From: Erythrobacteraceae bacterium E2-1 Yellow Sea
GTDB lineage: Bacteria; Pseudomonadota; Alphaproteobacteria; Sphingomonadales; Sphingomonadaceae
Direction of reading: 5' to 3'
Length of the DNA stretch: 64,000 bases
Assembly (NCBI GenBank): GCA_014983025.1
Contig: JADCLP010000005.1
Coordinates: 1 to 64,000, forward strand
The notes under the pieces are model-generated. The model had not been told where the DNA came from. It searched no databases and saw only the letters and a list, made by a program, of their open reading frames with translations. Below, piece by piece: positions 52,056 to 61,477 of this stretch (its first letter is position 1; each line of letters begins with the position of its first letter). Position numbers and translations under genes: made by a program.

Positions 52056-52241
52056 TCACAGCAGCGCGAAAAATGCAGGGGCAAAATAGATGGAAATTCC
52101 GGCAAAGATGGCGATGGTGACTATGGCCGGAATGGAAAAGCCGCGATTGAGATTGAGCACGAAGGTCGCCAGCGCGATGAACAGCGGCACTGCGAACATC
52201 AGCACGCGCTCCAGACCGGGATCGATATATGCACTGAACAT
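52056..52241 (-). CDS. Small two-helix membrane protein inside the suf operon
   Basis: 61 residues with two hydrophobic helices (VLMFAVPLFIALATFVLN and PAIVTIAIFAGISIYFAPAF) and a short polar start. Shares one base with the DUF559 gene and lies 30 bases before sufC, so it is transcribed with the suf genes. Function unknown. Confidence 0.7.
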   Translation of the reverse strand: MFSAYIDPGLERVLMFAVPLFIALATFVLNLNRGFSIPAIVTIAIFAGISIYFAPAFFALL

Positions 52242-52759
52242 CAGTTGCGCTCCCTTCTGTCATAGCTGCCGCGCTTCGGGCGTGAGTTTTCACGATGGGA
52301 GCGGCGCGCCTCCTGCTTGTCGCCAATCCGCATGCGCATACCGGCGGTGATGCGTGCCAGCACGGCGTCCATGTTTTCCAGAATATCCGCCGCCTTGATC
52401 CGCATCACGCGAATGCCAACCGCGTTGAGGCTCTTGTCGCGGCGCTTGGCGAGTGTTTCGTTTTCGCCGTCCTCGTCAATATCGATCGCCATGCCCAGCG
52501 AATGGCAGCCGAAATCGACAATGGCGCTGCCGATCACCATGTGGCGGGTGAACTTGTGCCGCCCCAGATCGGCCTTGGCGAAACGTTCGGCCAGCGCTTT
52601 GTGCGCTTCTGACGAATGGCGGCGCATATCACGCGCCTGTTCATGCAGTGCATCGAGGCGCTTCTCGGAGATTTCCCACCCGCGGCCCTTTTTCTTGAGC
52701 GCAGGGGTTTCGGTGGTGTCCGATACTTCGGGGAGTTTGAGGGTTTTGCGTTCAGTCAT
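52241..52759 (-). CDS. DUF559-type endonuclease-like protein in the suf operon
   Basis: 172 residues from ATG 52759, which overlaps the upstream gene by eight bases. After a charged N-terminus, the core ARDMRRHSSEAHKALAERFA, FTRHMVIGSAIVDFGCHSLG and VGIRVMRIKAADIL resembles the very-short-patch-repair-like DUF559 fold (Asp in VDFG, then the expected acidic DIDEDG). Its presence among suf genes is seen in some sphingomonads to my recollection; its link to Fe-S assembly is unknown. Confidence 0.75.
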   Translation of the reverse strand: MTERKTLKLPEVSDTTETPALKKKGRGWEISEKRLDALHEQARDMRRHSSEAHKALAERFAKADLGRHKFTRHMVIGSAIVDFGCHSLGMAIDIDEDGENETLAKRRDKSLNAVGIRVMRIKAADILENMDAVLARITAGMRMRIGDKQEARRSHRENSRPKRGSYDRRERN

Positions 52760-53438
52760 TTGGAGCACTTCGCATGGATGGCGGGGGAGAAGGAGGCCGG
52801 ACAACTCTCGGCGGCTCATACGGGGTGCCCCCAGACATCCTGCGCTCTTGCGGTTGTTCCAGCGCTCCTAGTTTCCGGCCAATGTGGACCAAATTTGCTC
52901 TTGAGATCTGAAAGCCCAAAAGGTCTGATCGCGTGCCCAACTCAGGGTTTTGGACCAGCTTCACAAGATCCAACCCACAACTGAGTTGGGCAGCCCTCAT
53001 CGACTCAAACTGGATAATGCCTTCAGCAAATGCCGTCTCATCGGCAAGCACTGCGCTTTCGACGCAAGCCGCAAGCTCGACTGCAGAGTCAAAATCTTCA
53101 GCAGTAAGGTGATCGCGCGCATCACCAAAGGACATCAGCGCCATCGTTAATACAACGGATTGGAGCAAGTCGGTACCTTCTTGTTGGCTCACATGTGCTT
53201 GGCTCAGTCCACCGAGTTTGACGCATTCAGTAAGCACGGCTTGATCTGTTGCCGGACCGACTGGCACGCCGCCACTCCAGACTTCCTCTTGGGATGATGA
53301 TCTAACGTGCTCTGCGATGCAGGCAATGACCGGGCGCAATTCCGCAATCTCATCCAGAGCCGAGTACTCAGCGCCTTCTGCGAGAGCAGGCCCACAACCG
53401 ACAAGCATTGTGCCAGCAAGTGCCAGTGCCCGGCTCAC
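52752..53438 (-). CDS. Secreted hypothetical protein inside the suf operon
   Basis: 228 residues. Signal peptide ([20 protein letters not shown]; the GCG could also be a lipobox), soluble helical body with several Cys ([27 protein letters not shown]) and a Pro-rich end. Overlaps sufB by four bases and DUF559 by eight. A secreted protein between sufB and sufC is unusual. No family recognised. Confidence 0.7.
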   Translation of the reverse strand: MSRALALAGTMLVGCGPALAEGAEYSALDEIAELRPVIACIAEHVRSSSQEEVWSGGVPVGPATDQAVLTECVKLGGLSQAHVSQQEGTDLLQSVVLTMALMSFGDARDHLTAEDFDSAVELAACVESAVLADETAFAEGIIQFESMRAAQLSCGLDLVKLVQNPELGTRSDLLGFQISRANLVHIGRKLGALEQPQERRMSGGTPYEPPRVVRPPSPPPSMRSAPND

Positions 53439-54916
53439 CCCACACTCCCCTCAAGCGAAATCGCCAGCAGTTTCTGTGCCTCGACCGCAAACTCCATCGG
53501 CAGTTCCTTCAGCACTTCCTTCGCAAAGCCGTTGACGATCAGCGCAACAGCCTCTTCCTGTCCCAGCCCGCGTTGCATGGCGTAGAACAGCTGGTCGTCC
53601 GAAATCTTGGACGTGGTCGCCTCATGCTCGATCTGCGCAGAGGGATTCTTGACCTCGATATAGGGCACAGTATGCGCGCCGCATTCCGAACCGAGCAGCA
53701 GGGAATCGCATTGGGTGAAATTGCGCACCCCATCGGCATTGGCGCCCACGCGCACCAGCCCGCGATAGGTATTGTTGCTCTTGCCTGCCGAAATGCCCTT
53801 GGAGATGATGGTCGAACGGCTGCCCTTGCCGTTATGGATCATCTTGGTGCCGGTATCGGCCTGCTGGAAATTGTTGGTGACGGCGACCGAGTAGAACTCG
53901 CCCACGCTATCCTCTCCATTCAGCACGCAGGACGGGTATTTCCACGTCACCGCGCTGCCGGTTTCCACCTGCGTCCATGAAATCTTGGACCGCGCGCCCT
54001 GGCACAGCCCGCGTTTGGTCACGAAATTGTAGATCCCGCCCACACCCTCTGCATTGCCGGGATACCAGTTCTGCACTGTCGAATATTTGATCTCGGCATC
54101 TTCCAGCGCAACCAGTTCCACCACGGCGGCGTGAAGCTGGTTTTCATCGCGCATCGGCGCGGTGCAGCCTTCCAGATAGGAAACGTAGCTGCCCTTTTCG
54201 GCAATGATCAGCGTGCGTTCGAACTGGCCGGTATTTTCCGCATTGATGCGGAAATAGGTGCTCAGCTCCATCGGGCAGCGCACCCCCTCTGGCACGTAAA
54301 CAAAGGTGCCATCGGAAAAGACCGCGCAATTGAGCGTGGCGAAGTAATTGTCATGCTGCGGCACGACCTTGCCCAGCCATTTCTTCACCAGATCGGGATA
54401 TTCCTTGATCGCTTCCGATATCGACAGGAAGATCACGCCTGCACGCTTCAATTCCTCGCGGAAGGTGGTGGCGACCGAAACACTGTCAAAAACGGCATCG
54501 ACGGCGACCTTGCGTGCGCCCTCTACGCCAGCGAGCACTTCCTGCTCCGCCACGGGAATGCCCAGCTTGTCATAAACCGCCTTGATCTCTGGATCGAGCT
54601 CGTCAAGCGAGGCGAGCTTTTCCTTCTTCTTGGGCGCGGCATAATAATAGGCACCCTGATAATCGATTTCGGGATAGCCGAGCTTGGCCCATTTGGGCTC
54701 TTCCATGGTCTGCCACAGGCGGAATGCCTTCAGCCGCCATTCCAGCATCCATTCCGGCTCACCCTTCTTGGCGGAAATAAAACGGACGGTGTCTTCCGAA
54801 AGACCTTTTTCGGCATATTCGGTTTCAATATCGGACGACCAGCCGTGTTCATACTCGGCAGTTTTCGCCGCGGCATCACGGGCGTCCTTATCCTGAATGT
54901 CGATATCTTCGCTCAT
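53435..54916 (-). CDS. sufB: SufB
   Basis: 493 residues. Core Fe-S scaffold features: [60 protein letters not shown] (conserved Cys) and [20 protein letters not shown]. Assembles clusters with SufC and SufD. Overlaps the Rrf2 regulator by four bases, so the operon starts there. Confidence 0.97.
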   Translation of the reverse strand: MSEDIDIQDKDARDAAAKTAEYEHGWSSDIETEYAEKGLSEDTVRFISAKKGEPEWMLEWRLKAFRLWQTMEEPKWAKLGYPEIDYQGAYYYAAPKKKEKLASLDELDPEIKAVYDKLGIPVAEQEVLAGVEGARKVAVDAVFDSVSVATTFREELKRAGVIFLSISEAIKEYPDLVKKWLGKVVPQHDNYFATLNCAVFSDGTFVYVPEGVRCPMELSTYFRINAENTGQFERTLIIAEKGSYVSYLEGCTAPMRDENQLHAAVVELVALEDAEIKYSTVQNWYPGNAEGVGGIYNFVTKRGLCQGARSKISWTQVETGSAVTWKYPSCVLNGEDSVGEFYSVAVTNNFQQADTGTKMIHNGKGSRSTIISKGISAGKSNNTYRGLVRVGANADGVRNFTQCDSLLLGSECGAHTVPYIEVKNPSAQIEHEATTSKISDDQLFYAMQRGLGQEEAVALIVNGFAKEVLKELPMEFAVEAQKLLAISLEGSVG

Positions 54917-55335
54917 GCCACTTCTTGCTCTTGAATGTTCTGGCGCGTCAGCTGCGTCAGCGGAATATCCGCCAGTGCGCCGCGCAATGCATTATTGATC
55001 AGCGGCCAATGCGGTTTGACACTGCAGGCGTGATCGACCGCGCAGGCATCGCTATCAACGCATTGGGCCAGCGCAATCGGCCCCTCCACCGCTTCGACAA
55101 TATCAGCCACCGTGATGGCTGCCGCCGGGCGTGCCAGTTGCAGGCCCCCACCCGCGCCGCGCACGGACCGCAACAGGCCTGCCTTGCTGAGCATGGAGAC
55201 CACTTTCTGCACCGTGGGTACGGGCAGGCCGGTTTCAGCTGCCAATTCGGCCGCGCTTGTCCGCGCACCGCCGCAATGGCGGGCAGCCGCGCACATCGTA
55301 ACGACGGCATAATCGGCAAGGTTGGACAGGCGCAT
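54913..55335 (-). CDS. Rrf2-family suf regulator
   Basis: 140 residues. The N-terminal winged helix ([40 protein letters not shown]) is followed by three Cys spaced C-x5-C-x5-C ([13 protein letters not shown]) likely to ligate an Fe-S cluster. SufR/IscR-type autoregulated repressor of the suf operon. A large inverted repeat lies immediately upstream. Confidence 0.93.
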   Translation of the reverse strand: MRLSNLADYAVVTMCAAARHCGGARTSAAELAAETGLPVPTVQKVVSMLSKAGLLRSVRGAGGGLQLARPAAAITVADIVEAVEGPIALAQCVDSDACAVDHACSVKPHWPLINNALRGALADIPLTQLTRQNIQEQEVA

Positions 55336-55346
55336 AGTGCTCCGGC

Positions 55347-55379
55347 GGTGAAATCAGACTGATTCGTTCTGATTTCACC
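55347..55379. promoter_or_regulatory. Large inverted repeat upstream of the suf regulator
   Basis: GGTGAAATCAGA (55347-55358) and TCTGATTTCACC (55368-55379), perfect 12-bp arms around nine bases, 12 bases upstream of the regulator start and next to its GGAG ribosome site. It fits an operator for the Rrf2 dimer or a hairpin in the leader. No Rrf2 site has been tested here. Confidence 0.65.
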
Positions 55380-55465
55380 TATGCATCGACAGCACCCATT
55401 TCAATGTAAAAGCCATTGTTGCGAGTCGTTAGCAAAAACCGCGGATTTCTGCGCTCTGCCGCCTG

Positions 55466-56413
55466 TCAGCTATCCTGCAAATCCTCAAACACCGGGATTT
55501 CCCGAAAATTACGGAAGCTGAGCAATTCAGTCAGGATCAGGTTTTCTGTATCGTTCAATCGCGCTGGTGTGCGCCCAACGAAACGCTGGATCTCGCGGAT
55601 CATATGCGATTGATCATAAAAGGCCGCGCCCAGTTCCGCCTCATATTCCGGAGAGAGCATGGGCAGGGACAACAGTGCCGCCGCCCGCAATGCCCGATAT
55701 TTACGCACCAGGGCACGTGGGGTGAGGCCGAAATAACGTTCTACCAGCCGCTGCACCTGCCGCTGCGAATAGGCCGCCTGCGCCATCAGATCATTGACAT
55801 CGGGGTTGAAAGAACTGCCCACCCACTGATTGGTGAGGCGGATCAATTCTGTATGGCGGGGATTTACCCGCTTGGCATGCATGCCGATATAATCGGCCAG
55901 CGCCAGCGCGCATTCCGGGCCAGTTTTGACCTGCGCGCGGTAAGACAGGCATAATTCATGGCCCAATCGCGCCACATCTTCGCCCAGATAATCGCCTGCA
56001 CGAACCAGCCGGTTGCCATGTTCGGCTGCATCCAACCCTGTCAGCGCAGCCCAACCCAGAGGTGACAGGACTGCGCCAATCGCATGAAACGGGCCATCGA
56101 CCATATACGGTGCCGCTTCAGAAAATGGGGTAAGCAGATTTGTTTCATGACTGGGTTCCGCCCGCCCATCCCGAAACAGCATATGACCCACACCATGCGG
56201 AAATATCGACAGATGGCCAATGGCAGCAGGCTGAATGTCGCGAATTACTTTTTCATCGCAACGGAACCAGTAAAGTGTCGTGATCCAATCGCTGACGGCA
56301 GCAGGCGGGGCAATATAATCGATAGCAAAGAGCGATTGCGGGGTAAGCGTAAACTCCCCCGTATCACGCGCCACATCTTCAGGCGGCGTTCCGCCTTGCG
56401 AACCCCTGTTCAC
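55466..56413 (-). CDS. AraC-family transcriptional regulator
   Basis: 315 residues. A C-terminal double helix-turn-helix (VNDLMAQAAYSQRQVQRLVE and DQSHMIREIQRFVGRTPARL) follows an N-terminal sensing part (about 1-190) with YWFRCDEKV and LSIFPHGVGHM. Divergently placed from the suf genes' start; its own target unknown. Confidence 0.88.
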   Translation of the reverse strand: MNRGSQGGTPPEDVARDTGEFTLTPQSLFAIDYIAPPAAVSDWITTLYWFRCDEKVIRDIQPAAIGHLSIFPHGVGHMLFRDGRAEPSHETNLLTPFSEAAPYMVDGPFHAIGAVLSPLGWAALTGLDAAEHGNRLVRAGDYLGEDVARLGHELCLSYRAQVKTGPECALALADYIGMHAKRVNPRHTELIRLTNQWVGSSFNPDVNDLMAQAAYSQRQVQRLVERYFGLTPRALVRKYRALRAAALLSLPMLSPEYEAELGAAFYDQSHMIREIQRFVGRTPARLNDTENLILTELLSFRNFREIPVFEDLQDS

Positions 56414-56434
56414 CCTGCTGCCCTATGTTATAAT

Positions 56435-58246
56435 TTAGTGTGTTGCCTTTTCGTGGGCGATCCATGCATCAACGTTTTCTGCCAGAATGTCGAGAGGCAC
56501 CGGCCCTGCTGTCAGAACCGCATCATGGAAACCGCGATAATCGAAATCATCGCCCAGTTCAGCCTGCGCCTTGGTGCGAAGCTCCATGATCTTCAGCTTA
56601 CCGATCATGTAGGCCGTGGCTTGCCCCGGAAAGACAATATAGCGCTCGATCGCCTTACGGATATCTCCCGTCGGATTGGGTGTGTTATCAGTCAGATACT
56701 GGATGGCCTGCTCGCGGCTCCAACGCTTGTGATGGATGCCAGTATCCACGACCAGGCGGCAAGCGCGCCACAATTCCATGCCCAGGCGGCCAAAATCGGA
56801 ATAGGGATCGGTATAGAATCCCATATCCTTGCCCAATTCCTCTGAATAAAGGCCCCAGCCTTCGGTATAGGCGGTGACCCCGCCAAATCGGCGGAAGGGC
56901 GGCACGTCACCCAATTGCGTCTGAATCGAAAGCTGCAAATGGTGGCCCGGAAGCCCCTCATGATAGGCGAGTGCCTCCAGCTCATTCTTCGACATGTCGC
57001 GCAGGTTGTAGAGGTTCACATAATAGGTGCCGGGGCGTGACCCGTCAGGTGCCGGATCTTGATAGAAGGCCTTCCCTGCGCTTTTCTCACGAAAAGCCTC
57101 AACCGGCTTCACCACCAATGGATCGGTCGGTAAAGTGCCGAAATATTCAGGCAGCTTCGCTTCCATCGCATCCATTTTGGCTGCAACATCGGCCAGATAG
57201 GCTTCGCGTGTGTCATGGAAGAAGCGCGGATCATTGCGGGTATATTCAAAGAAATCCTGCAAGCTTCCTTCAAAACCCACCTGCTTCATGATCGCACGCA
57301 TTTCGCCATGGATGCGATCCACTTCACGCAGGCCGATATCATGGATTTCATCAGCGGTCAGATCGGTGGTGGTGTAGTTGGCCAGCAATGCCTTGTAATA
57401 ACCGGCCCCATCAGGCAGCCGCCAGATGCCATCATCTGTCGGTGCAATATCCTGCTGCCGCTTCATTTCGTTGAGCAGGCGCTGATAAGCAGGCTGCGTG
57501 CTCTCCATCCATGCCTGATTTGCGGCAATTTCCAGAGGAGCGATATTGGCCCCCAATTCAGCCTTTGCAATTTTGCTGCGGAAATCCTTCAGCACGGCAT
57601 TATCAAGCCCGGCATCCAGCAAGTTTTCAATATCCGAAATGACATAGGCATAAACCCAGCGCGGCGGCATGATCCCCTTGGCCGCGCGTTCAGCCGATTG
57701 CGCAGTCAAACGGTCCAGCACCACACCCAGGCCTTCGATGCGGTTGAGGTAGGCCTGCGCCTCAGCATAATCGGACACGCGGTGAATATTGATCAGGAAT
57801 GCGGGAAATTCACTTTGGGCGCCATTCATCTGATCGAACAGATATCCATGGTCGCGATATGGCCACAGCGCATCCTCACGCTTCGCCATGATATCGAACA
57901 GGCGATAGGACAGCAAATCCGCACTCGACAGTTCACCCATGGCAAAACTGCCGCGCATCTGTTCCGCGGTATCCTGTAACAGGCGATGGCGCGCCATATC
58001 TTCTTCGTCGGTATAGGCGCTCCAATACCCATAGCTGTCATCACGAATTCCGCGATAGCTCTTACTCTCTGGGGACAGCTCCAGCTCTGCCGCGTCATAA
58101 TTTTCAAACAGTCGGGCCAGCGGCGACATTTCGGATTGATATGTTGTTTCAACAGGCGTGCTTGCCACATCACCTGTTTGCACTGGCGCACATGCGCCGA
58201 CGGACATTGCCAGTGCGCTGGCAACAATAAGGAAGTTTGATTTCAT
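56435..58246 (-). CDS. DUF885 family lipoprotein (peptidase-like)
   Basis: 603 residues. Lipobox ALAMSVGACAPV, then a large DUF885 domain with HEGLPGHHLQ (a zinc-like H-E-x5-H-H pattern), TEGWGLYSEELG and CRLVVDTGIHHKRWS. Probably a secreted metallopeptidase of the M32/DUF885 type. Located upstream of a strong terminator on the same strand and downstream of pyrD on the other. Confidence 0.88.
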   Translation of the reverse strand: MKSNFLIVASALAMSVGACAPVQTGDVASTPVETTYQSEMSPLARLFENYDAAELELSPESKSYRGIRDDSYGYWSAYTDEEDMARHRLLQDTAEQMRGSFAMGELSSADLLSYRLFDIMAKREDALWPYRDHGYLFDQMNGAQSEFPAFLINIHRVSDYAEAQAYLNRIEGLGVVLDRLTAQSAERAAKGIMPPRWVYAYVISDIENLLDAGLDNAVLKDFRSKIAKAELGANIAPLEIAANQAWMESTQPAYQRLLNEMKRQQDIAPTDDGIWRLPDGAGYYKALLANYTTTDLTADEIHDIGLREVDRIHGEMRAIMKQVGFEGSLQDFFEYTRNDPRFFHDTREAYLADVAAKMDAMEAKLPEYFGTLPTDPLVVKPVEAFREKSAGKAFYQDPAPDGSRPGTYYVNLYNLRDMSKNELEALAYHEGLPGHHLQLSIQTQLGDVPPFRRFGGVTAYTEGWGLYSEELGKDMGFYTDPYSDFGRLGMELWRACRLVVDTGIHHKRWSREQAIQYLTDNTPNPTGDIRKAIERYIVFPGQATAYMIGKLKIMELRTKAQAELGDDFDYRGFHDAVLTAGPVPLDILAENVDAWIAHEKATH

Positions 58247-58567
58247 TGATTAGCTTCCCGGTAAATTATCCTTGATGTCGAATAACTTGCCGCATGCTGT
58301 GCAGGAATGCCAGATCGTAAAACAAAAAAGGGCGGCCTTCGCATCACGAAGACCGCCCATTAAAGTCGAGGAACTCTTTGCATTGCTGCTCCGAGCCCTT
58401 CGGGTCGCACAAGCGTATTAGCCGATTCAGTTTCAATGGAATTGTATGCAACCGACAAGAAACGGCATATTTCTGGACCAATGCCGTAACGGAAATGTCA
58501 TATTGAACAGAATTGTCCCGCTTAGGGACGCTCGACAGTTTGGGTGTGAACCGCCATAGCAGAAGCA
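58247..58567. other. Intergenic region with orphan terminator
   Basis: 321 bases with no convincing gene. A strong terminator sits at 58329-58357. The remainder (about 58360-58560) has a minus-strand reading frame running through the terminator, which lacks a ribosome site and is judged non-coding; a small RNA is possible. Confidence 0.5.
58329..58357 (-). terminator. Strong intrinsic terminator without a gene upstream
   Basis: GGGCGGCCTTCG and CGAAGACCGCCC form a 12-bp stem with one mismatch and a five-base loop; on the minus strand it is followed by TTTTTTGTTTT. No minus-strand protein gene lies between it and pyrD (58568, plus strand), so it may end a small RNA. Confidence 0.75.
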
Positions 58568-59614
58568 ATGTTGTTCCGTCTTTTGCGCCCCGCACTCTTC
58601 TCTTTTGATTCGGAAACCGGCCACCGGATGGCGATTCGCATTTTGCGCACTCTGCCCGGCTCTCAACTTGCCCCCGCAGGCCCACTGGCGGTGGATGTGG
58701 CGGGAGTCACCTTTCCCAATCCGGTGGGCGTGGCTGCTGGGTTTGACAAGGATGCAGAAGTACCAGACGCCTTACTGGCGATGGGCTTTGGCTTTGCCGA
58801 AGTGGGTTCAATCACCCCACTTCCCCAATCAGGCAATCCCAAACCACGTCTTTTCCGTCTGGTGGAAGATCGCGCAGTGATCAACCGTATGGGCTTTAAC
58901 AATGGCGGGGCACAGGTTGCGCTGGCGAGGTTGGAGCAAAGGCGCGGGCGGCCAGGGGTCTTGGGCATCAATATCGGTGCGAACAAGGATTCGGCGGATC
59001 GCATTGCCGATTACGCCACAATGACACGGTTGATGGCACCCCATGCGACCTATCTGACTGTCAATATCTCCAGCCCTAATACACCCGGCCTGCGCGCATT
59101 GCAGGATGAAGGCGCCCTGATAGAATTGCTGGATGCAGTAATCGCCGCCCGGGCAGAGGCGATAGCGGTGAGCGCGCCGCCCATATTCCTGAAAGTTGCG
59201 CCAGATCTGGAACCTGCAGATATAGATGCCATCGCGCGCATTGCCATTGACAAGAAACTGGGCGCGCTGATCGTGTCCAACACCACCATATCTCGCCCTG
59301 CACTGCAATCGAAGCACGCTGGCGAAACGGGCGGATTGTCAGGGGCGCCTCTACGCGATCTGGCGCAGCAGCGTCTGCGCGATTTCCGCAAGGCGACCGG
59401 CGGTGCCATGCCGCTGGTCGGCGTGGGCGGTATCGCCAGTGCAGAAGATGCCTGGGCGCGCATCCGCGCCGGGGCCAGCCTGGTCCAGCTATACAGCGCC
59501 ATGGTTTATGAAGGTGTGGGTCTGGGCAAACAGATCGTACGCGGGCTGGAACAGCTGATGCAACGCGATGGCTTTACCAGCATTGCCGAAGCGGTTGGCG
59601 TCGATACCGATTAA
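58568..59614 (+). CDS. pyrD: Dihydroorotate dehydrogenase (quinone, class 2)
   Basis: 348 residues. Class-2 N-terminal helix (FRLLRPALFSFDSETGHRMA), FMN-binding GVAAGFDKDAEV, NRMGFNNGG, catalytic Ser in NISSPNTPGLR and VGVGGIASAEDAW. Oxidises dihydroorotate with quinone at the inner membrane in pyrimidine synthesis. Confidence 0.97.
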   Translation: MLFRLLRPALFSFDSETGHRMAIRILRTLPGSQLAPAGPLAVDVAGVTFPNPVGVAAGFDKDAEVPDALLAMGFGFAEVGSITPLPQSGNPKPRLFRLVEDRAVINRMGFNNGGAQVALARLEQRRGRPGVLGINIGANKDSADRIADYATMTRLMAPHATYLTVNISSPNTPGLRALQDEGALIELLDAVIAARAEAIAVSAPPIFLKVAPDLEPADIDAIARIAIDKKLGALIVSNTTISRPALQSKHAGETGGLSGAPLRDLAQQRLRDFRKATGGAMPLVGVGGIASAEDAWARIRAGASLVQLYSAMVYEGVGLGKQIVRGLEQLMQRDGFTSIAEAVGVDTD

Positions 59615-59624
59615 GGGTGCGATT

Positions 59625-61340
59625 TCAGGGCTGCGGGCCCAACAGCACCACGCCTTCTCGCCGCGGATCATAGCCGCCATCGACCACGCCATTGCGGATA
59701 ATCACACCGTGCAGGCCTGAATCCTCGCCCTGCCCGGGGCGCAGGGCAATGCCGCGTTCGGCCAGCCCGGCCAGAATTTCCGGATCGAAGGCTGAAACCT
59801 CCCCCATAGGGCGGTTACCGCGTGCAATCAGATTGGGCAGGGCCAATGCATCCTGCATCGACAGGCCCCAATCCACCACGCCCACCAATGACTTGCCGAC
59901 GTAGGCCAGAATTGAATTGCCACCTGCTGAACCAATTGCGCCTGCAAACTTGCCTTCCGCATCAAACATGATCACCGGCGTCATGGAAGAACGTGGGCGC
60001 TTGCCCGGACCCACTGCATTGGGCGCGAGCGATCCATCCACCTGCAGCGGATTGAAGGAAAAATCGGTCAACTGGTTGTTGAGGAAAAAACCATCGACCA
60101 TACGCCCGCTGCCAAAGATCGATTCCACAGTGGTCGTCATCGACACCACATTGCCACGGGCATCACGAATGATGAAATGCGATGTGCCGGTGGGCTCGAA
60201 TGTTTTGTCAATTACTGGCTGCGATGCGCCTGCGGGCATGCCTGCCGCCACATTGGCCGCAGCATGGGGGCCGATTTGCACCGCGCGCCCATCCATATAG
60301 GCCGGATCCAGCATACCCTTGACCGGCACAGATACAAAATCCCCATCGCCGACATAGGCATCGCGATCAGCATACATCAGCCTGCTTGCCTCTGCGAAAA
60401 GATACCAGGCCTGTGGATCATCCGGCCCACGCTCTGCAATATCGGTCCGTTCCAGCAGGCCCAGCAATTGCAGCAGTCCCACCCCGCTTGATGGCGGGGG
60501 TGGCGTACAAACTCGATATTGGCGATATGGGGCACATATGGGGTCGCGCTTCACCGGGCGATAGGCGGCCATATCTGCCATGGTCATGCTGCCGCCCAAG
60601 GGGGCGGTGCGTGTGCGCTCCACAAACTGTGCCGCTGTTCTGCCTTTGTAGAGTGCATCGATCCCCTGATCCGCCAGCCGCCTCAGAAAACTGGCATAGG
60701 CCGGGTTTTTCAACCGATCGCCCACCTGCATGCGTGTGCCATCGGGACGCGAAAAATATGCCGCCGCATCGGGTACGGATAGTTGCGGCCAATCCTGCGC
60801 AAGGAACCGCCCCAATCGCGGGCTGACGATAAAACCTTCATCCGCCGTCTCAATTGCTGCATCGAACAGGTTGCCCCACGCCAAAGTGCCATGTTCCGCC
60901 TGGGCCATGGCCAAAGCCGCCACCGCCCCTGGCACCCCTGTTGCGCGCCCGCTGGTTACAGCCGTCGCATAGGACAAAGGCATACCCGCATTGTCGAGGA
61001 ACATCGTGCGGCTGGCTTGCTGGGGGGCAACCTCCCGCCCATCATAAACAACAAGTTTTCCACTCGCTGCGTCGTAATAATCCAGGAAAGCCCCGCCCCC
61101 CATGCCCGAAGATTGCGGTTCTACCAGCGACAGCACAGCCTGCACCGCAACGGCCGCATCTGCCGCACTACCGCCACGTTCCAGCACATCCATTCCAGCC
61201 TGCGCTGCCAGCGGATTGGCGGCAATCACGAAAGGTTGCGCAGTCTGTGTCTCAGCAATTTCCGACTGGGTGTTGGCGGTGGCAACACAGGATGACAGCA
61301 GCAGTGCAATCGGCACGGATATCAGGCGTAAGAAATTCAT
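59625..61340 (-). CDS. ggt: Gamma-glutamyltransferase
   Basis: 571 residues from ATG 61340, with GGTGGTG upstream. Lipobox-like LLLSSCVAT (Cys about 17). Catalytic Thr in the GTSHFIIRDARGNVVSMTT region that starts the small subunit after self-cleavage, GSGRMVDGFFLNNQLTDF and GSAGGNSILAYVG. Periplasmic, processed into two chains, acts on glutathione. Confidence 0.95.
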   Translation of the reverse strand: MNFLRLISVPIALLLSSCVATANTQSEIAETQTAQPFVIAANPLAAQAGMDVLERGGSAADAAVAVQAVLSLVEPQSSGMGGGAFLDYYDAASGKLVVYDGREVAPQQASRTMFLDNAGMPLSYATAVTSGRATGVPGAVAALAMAQAEHGTLAWGNLFDAAIETADEGFIVSPRLGRFLAQDWPQLSVPDAAAYFSRPDGTRMQVGDRLKNPAYASFLRRLADQGIDALYKGRTAAQFVERTRTAPLGGSMTMADMAAYRPVKRDPICAPYRQYRVCTPPPPSSGVGLLQLLGLLERTDIAERGPDDPQAWYLFAEASRLMYADRDAYVGDGDFVSVPVKGMLDPAYMDGRAVQIGPHAAANVAAGMPAGASQPVIDKTFEPTGTSHFIIRDARGNVVSMTTTVESIFGSGRMVDGFFLNNQLTDFSFNPLQVDGSLAPNAVGPGKRPRSSMTPVIMFDAEGKFAGAIGSAGGNSILAYVGKSLVGVVDWGLSMQDALALPNLIARGNRPMGEVSAFDPEILAGLAERGIALRPGQGEDSGLHGVIIRNGVVDGGYDPRREGVVLLGPQP

Positions 61341-61477
61341 GTCACCACCCTTAGGCAGCACCAATCTGGCTGGCAATGCAAAGCGCCAAACGCGACTTGC
61401 CGCAATGTAATCAGCAGCCTAGACCTTGTTTTGAGAGAGTGGCGGAGACGATCCGCCGGGGGATCAGGAGTTCCAGG

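Noticed and set aside
58344..58685. A 113-residue minus-strand protein upstream of the DUF885 gene
   Set aside because: It has no ribosome site, overlaps the start of pyrD and its C-terminus is encoded by the terminator stem.
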